12,831 nt of DNA from Acidimicrobiia bacterium (GTDB lineage Bacteria; Actinomycetota; Acidimicrobiia; Acidimicrobiales; JACDCH01), in assembly GCA_013694495.1 (NCBI GenBank), contig JACDCH010000112.1, positions 1 to 12,831 of the forward strand, read 5' to 3'. A model generated the notes under the pieces. The model was not told where the DNA came from and made no database searches. It was given only the letters and a program-made list of their open reading frames with translations. Both the position numbers and the translations under genes were made by a program. Within the stretch, counting starts at the first letter, position 1, and each line of letters opens with the position of its first letter. Shown one piece after another: positions 11,500 through 12,831 of this stretch.

Positions 11500-12264
11500 T
11501 CAGACGAACTGGCCCGTGCGCTGGCGATCGAGCCAGCCGAGCAGCACCGCCACCGCCCGCGGGTCGTGGCGCAGCGCGTGGCCGGCACCCCCGACCATGC
11601 GCAGTTCGGCGCAGCCATGGGCATCGGCGAGGACCCGGGCGTCGAAGGGCGGCACGGACTCGTCGTCGGTGCCGTGCAGCACGAGCACCGGCCGGGGCGC
11701 CACGCCACCCATGCACTGCACGGCCCGCACCTCGCGCAGCTCCCGCGACCAGCGGTCGAACACGGCGGGGAAGGCACGGTCGTCGATGAGGCCGATGGCC
11801 CGGGCGTGGTCGAGCAGACGCCGGGGCTGGCTCGCCCAGTCGTCGAAATCGGCCGGGGCACCGAGGGCGGCGACGCCCTTGATGGCAGGGTCGCGCGCGG
11901 CGGCGCAGATGCACAGCGCCCCGCCGGTGCCGAACCCGACGAGCCAGATCCCGCTGGGGCTGTGGGCCGAGCGGAGGTGGGCGACGGCGGCGGAGATGTC
12001 GTCGAGCCACCCGATGAGCGAGAACTGGCCCTCGGAGGCGCCCGCCCCGCGCAGGGCGGGGGCGAGCACGAGCCAGCCGAGCTCGTCAGCCACCCGGTCG
12101 GCGAGCTCGGGGTAGCTGAGTGCCGCTGCCGCGGCACCGCCGGCGCCACCGGGGAAGCCGTGGCAGAGCACCACCGCCGGCGGGTGCGAGCCGATGCGGC
12201 CGGCCGGTGGCTCGGCCAGGTGGGCCTCGATCGTGAGCCGTCCGGACGGGAAGGAGTGCTTCAA
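11500..12264 (-). CDS. Alpha/beta hydrolase-fold protein lacking the usual nucleophile serine
   Basis: A 254-residue protein with a clear alpha/beta hydrolase fold: oxyanion segment VVLCHGFPGG (31-40), strand and turn WLVLAPALRGAGASEG, elbow WLVGFGTGGAL (107-117), acidic loop LVLHGTDDESVP (D200/D201) and the terminal His in VGGAGHALRH (H229). The elbow reads G-F-G-T-G, so the position normally Ser (or Asp/Cys) is Gly112. Asp and His are kept. The protein could be non-hydrolytic or use another residue. TTG 12264 gives the family-like start LKHSFPSGRLTIEAHL, two bases after the upstream gene's stop, so the two form an operon. A longer frame upstream is an overlap with that gene and is rejected. 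Confidence 0.85.
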   Translation of the reverse strand: MKHSFPSGRLTIEAHLAEPPAGRIGSHPPAVVLCHGFPGGAGGAAAAALSYPELADRVADELGWLVLAPALRGAGASEGQFSLIGWLDDISAAVAHLRSAHSPSGIWLVGFGTGGALCICAAARDPAIKGVAALGAPADFDDWASQPRRLLDHARAIGLIDDRAFPAVFDRWSRELREVRAVQCMGGVAPRPVLVLHGTDDESVPPFDARVLADAHGCAELRMVGGAGHALRHDPRAVAVLLGWLDRQRTGQFV

Positions 12265-12266
12265 GC

Positions 12267-12476
12267 TCAGCCGACGTCGGCCGGCGCGCTGCGGTGCGGC
12301 TTGTAGCCCCGGTTGCGGGCCTCGACCAGCGTGTCGGGCCCGAACATCAGCCCCACCTCGGCGGCGACGATGTCGTCGATGATCTCCTGGTCGGCCGCGT
12401 CGACGTCGTAGACGATCTGCGTGCGCTTGTCGCCGAGGTACCTCGCGTGCTCGAAGCGGATCGGGCGTTCGGCCAT
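12267..12476 (-). CDS. Conserved-looking small protein, 69 residues, unknown function
   Basis: The protein starts MAERPIRFEHARYLGDKRTQ and continues IVYDVDAADQEIIDDIVAAE, ending Gly-Tyr-Lys-Pro-His and a short tail. It is acidic in the middle and looks like a soluble alpha/beta miniprotein; I cannot name the family. ATG 12476 is preceded by TAGCGT eight bases upstream. It is the first gene of a two-gene operon with the hydrolase (two-base gap), so a linked role is likely. Confidence 0.7.
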   Translation of the reverse strand: MAERPIRFEHARYLGDKRTQIVYDVDAADQEIIDDIVAAEVGLMFGPDTLVEARNRGYKPHRSAPADVG

Positions 12477-12484
12477 GGGCGCGC

Positions 12485-12490
12485 ACGCTA
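12485..12490 (-). promoter_or_regulatory. Promoter box of the small protein-hydrolase operon
   Basis: Minus-strand TAGCGT lies eight bases before the ATG, in the short divergent gap to the nagA-like gene. No Shine-Dalgarno is visible, in line with the leaderless pattern elsewhere in the window. Confidence 0.35.
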
Positions 12491-12534
12491 CGAGGCGGCC
12501 CACCGGACGCGCCATGCTGCGAACGGTGGGAACG

Positions 12535-12831
12535 ATGAGGCGGCTCGGGGTGGCGGCGGCGCTGGTCGACGGCGCCCGCGTGGCCGGCGACGTGGAGGTC
12601 GACGCCGACGGGCGGATCGCCGCGCTCGGCGTCGCCGGGGCGGCCGGGACCGGGCTGGCGGTGCCCGGCTTCGTGGACGTCCAGGTGAACGGCTTCGGGG
12701 GCGTCGACCTCACCGCAGCCGACCTCGACGGCTACCGCACGGCTCGCGCCGCGCTGGCCCGGGGCGGCGCGACAGCGTTCCTGGCGACCATACCCACCGC
12801 CCGGCCCGAGCGCTACGAGCCGGCCCTGGCG
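12535..12831 (+). CDS. nagA: N-acetylglucosamine-6-phosphate deacetylase-like amidohydrolase (3' end outside window)
   Basis: The first 99 codons are present. After a beta-strand-rich start (LVDGARVAGDVEVDADGRIA) comes PGFVDVQVNGFGGVDLT (residues 44-60). NagA proteins have QxN in place of the HxH motif of other amidohydrolases at this position (Escherichia coli NagA reads DVQLNG), so this favours NagA over dihydroorotase-like relatives. The enzyme removes acetate from N-acetylglucosamine-6-phosphate in cytoplasmic amino-sugar breakdown. ATG 12535 is preferred because AACGGT lies seven bases upstream; an in-frame ATG at 12514 would add seven residues. The catalytic metal ligands lie beyond the window. 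Confidence 0.8.
   Translation, partial: MRRLGVAAALVDGARVAGDVEVDADGRIAALGVAGAAGTGLAVPGFVDVQVNGFGGVDLTAADLDGYRTARAALARGGATAFLATIPTARPERYEPALA

Overview
The window is a GC-rich actinobacterial chromosome segment, most like Acidimicrobiia or a related uncultured actinomycete; this is an inference. The grounds are very high third-position GC, an actinobacterial-type HhH-GPD repair gene, many VapBC modules, and start codons that sit 6-10 bases after a TANNNT box with no Shine-Dalgarno (leaderless genes). No rRNA, tRNA or CRISPR array was seen.

Layout. At the left edge (1-1256) is the C-terminal two thirds of a thiamine-diphosphate enzyme of the acetolactate synthase type. At the right (10484-12831) are an intact HhH-GPD base-excision repair gene, a 60-aa beta-rich protein, a two-gene operon (69-aa protein and alpha/beta hydrolase) and the start of a nagA-like gene. 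These look like ordinary chromosome.

Between them lie about 9 kb of accessory DNA (1371-10483). It holds five toxin-antitoxin modules of the VapBC type with three antitoxin folds (ribbon-helix-helix, Phd/YefM, AbrB), a MocR-type regulator divergent from a four-helix membrane protein, two GNAT acetyltransferases (one fused to a thioredoxin-like domain), a small hypothetical gene, and several broken gene ends (2OG-Fe(II) oxygenase tail, IS30 transposase, beta-propeller tail, others).

The main discovery is how this DNA is punctuated. Four times, at 1371, about 2258, 7528 and 8819, all on the + strand, the sequence contains the first about 32 codons of the HhH-GPD gene. Each copy breaks off within the same codons (the conserved Asp-Gln-Gln, codons 31-33 of the intact gene) and continues into the same short sequence, ATGCGGTAACGAA plus a GCAGCG-like tail. 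Cargo follows, then the next truncated 5' end. The last cargo block ends in the intact gene. This is the layout expected if cassettes insert repeatedly at one site inside the HhH-GPD gene, each bringing a replacement promoter and 5' end, so that the gene stays functional while the displaced 5' ends remain as scars. The result resembles a chromosomal integron in cargo (toxin-antitoxins, acetyltransferases), but no integron attC consensus and no recombinase is visible here, and the cargo genes carry their own promoters in both orientations. I know of no described system of this kind; the mechanism is inference.
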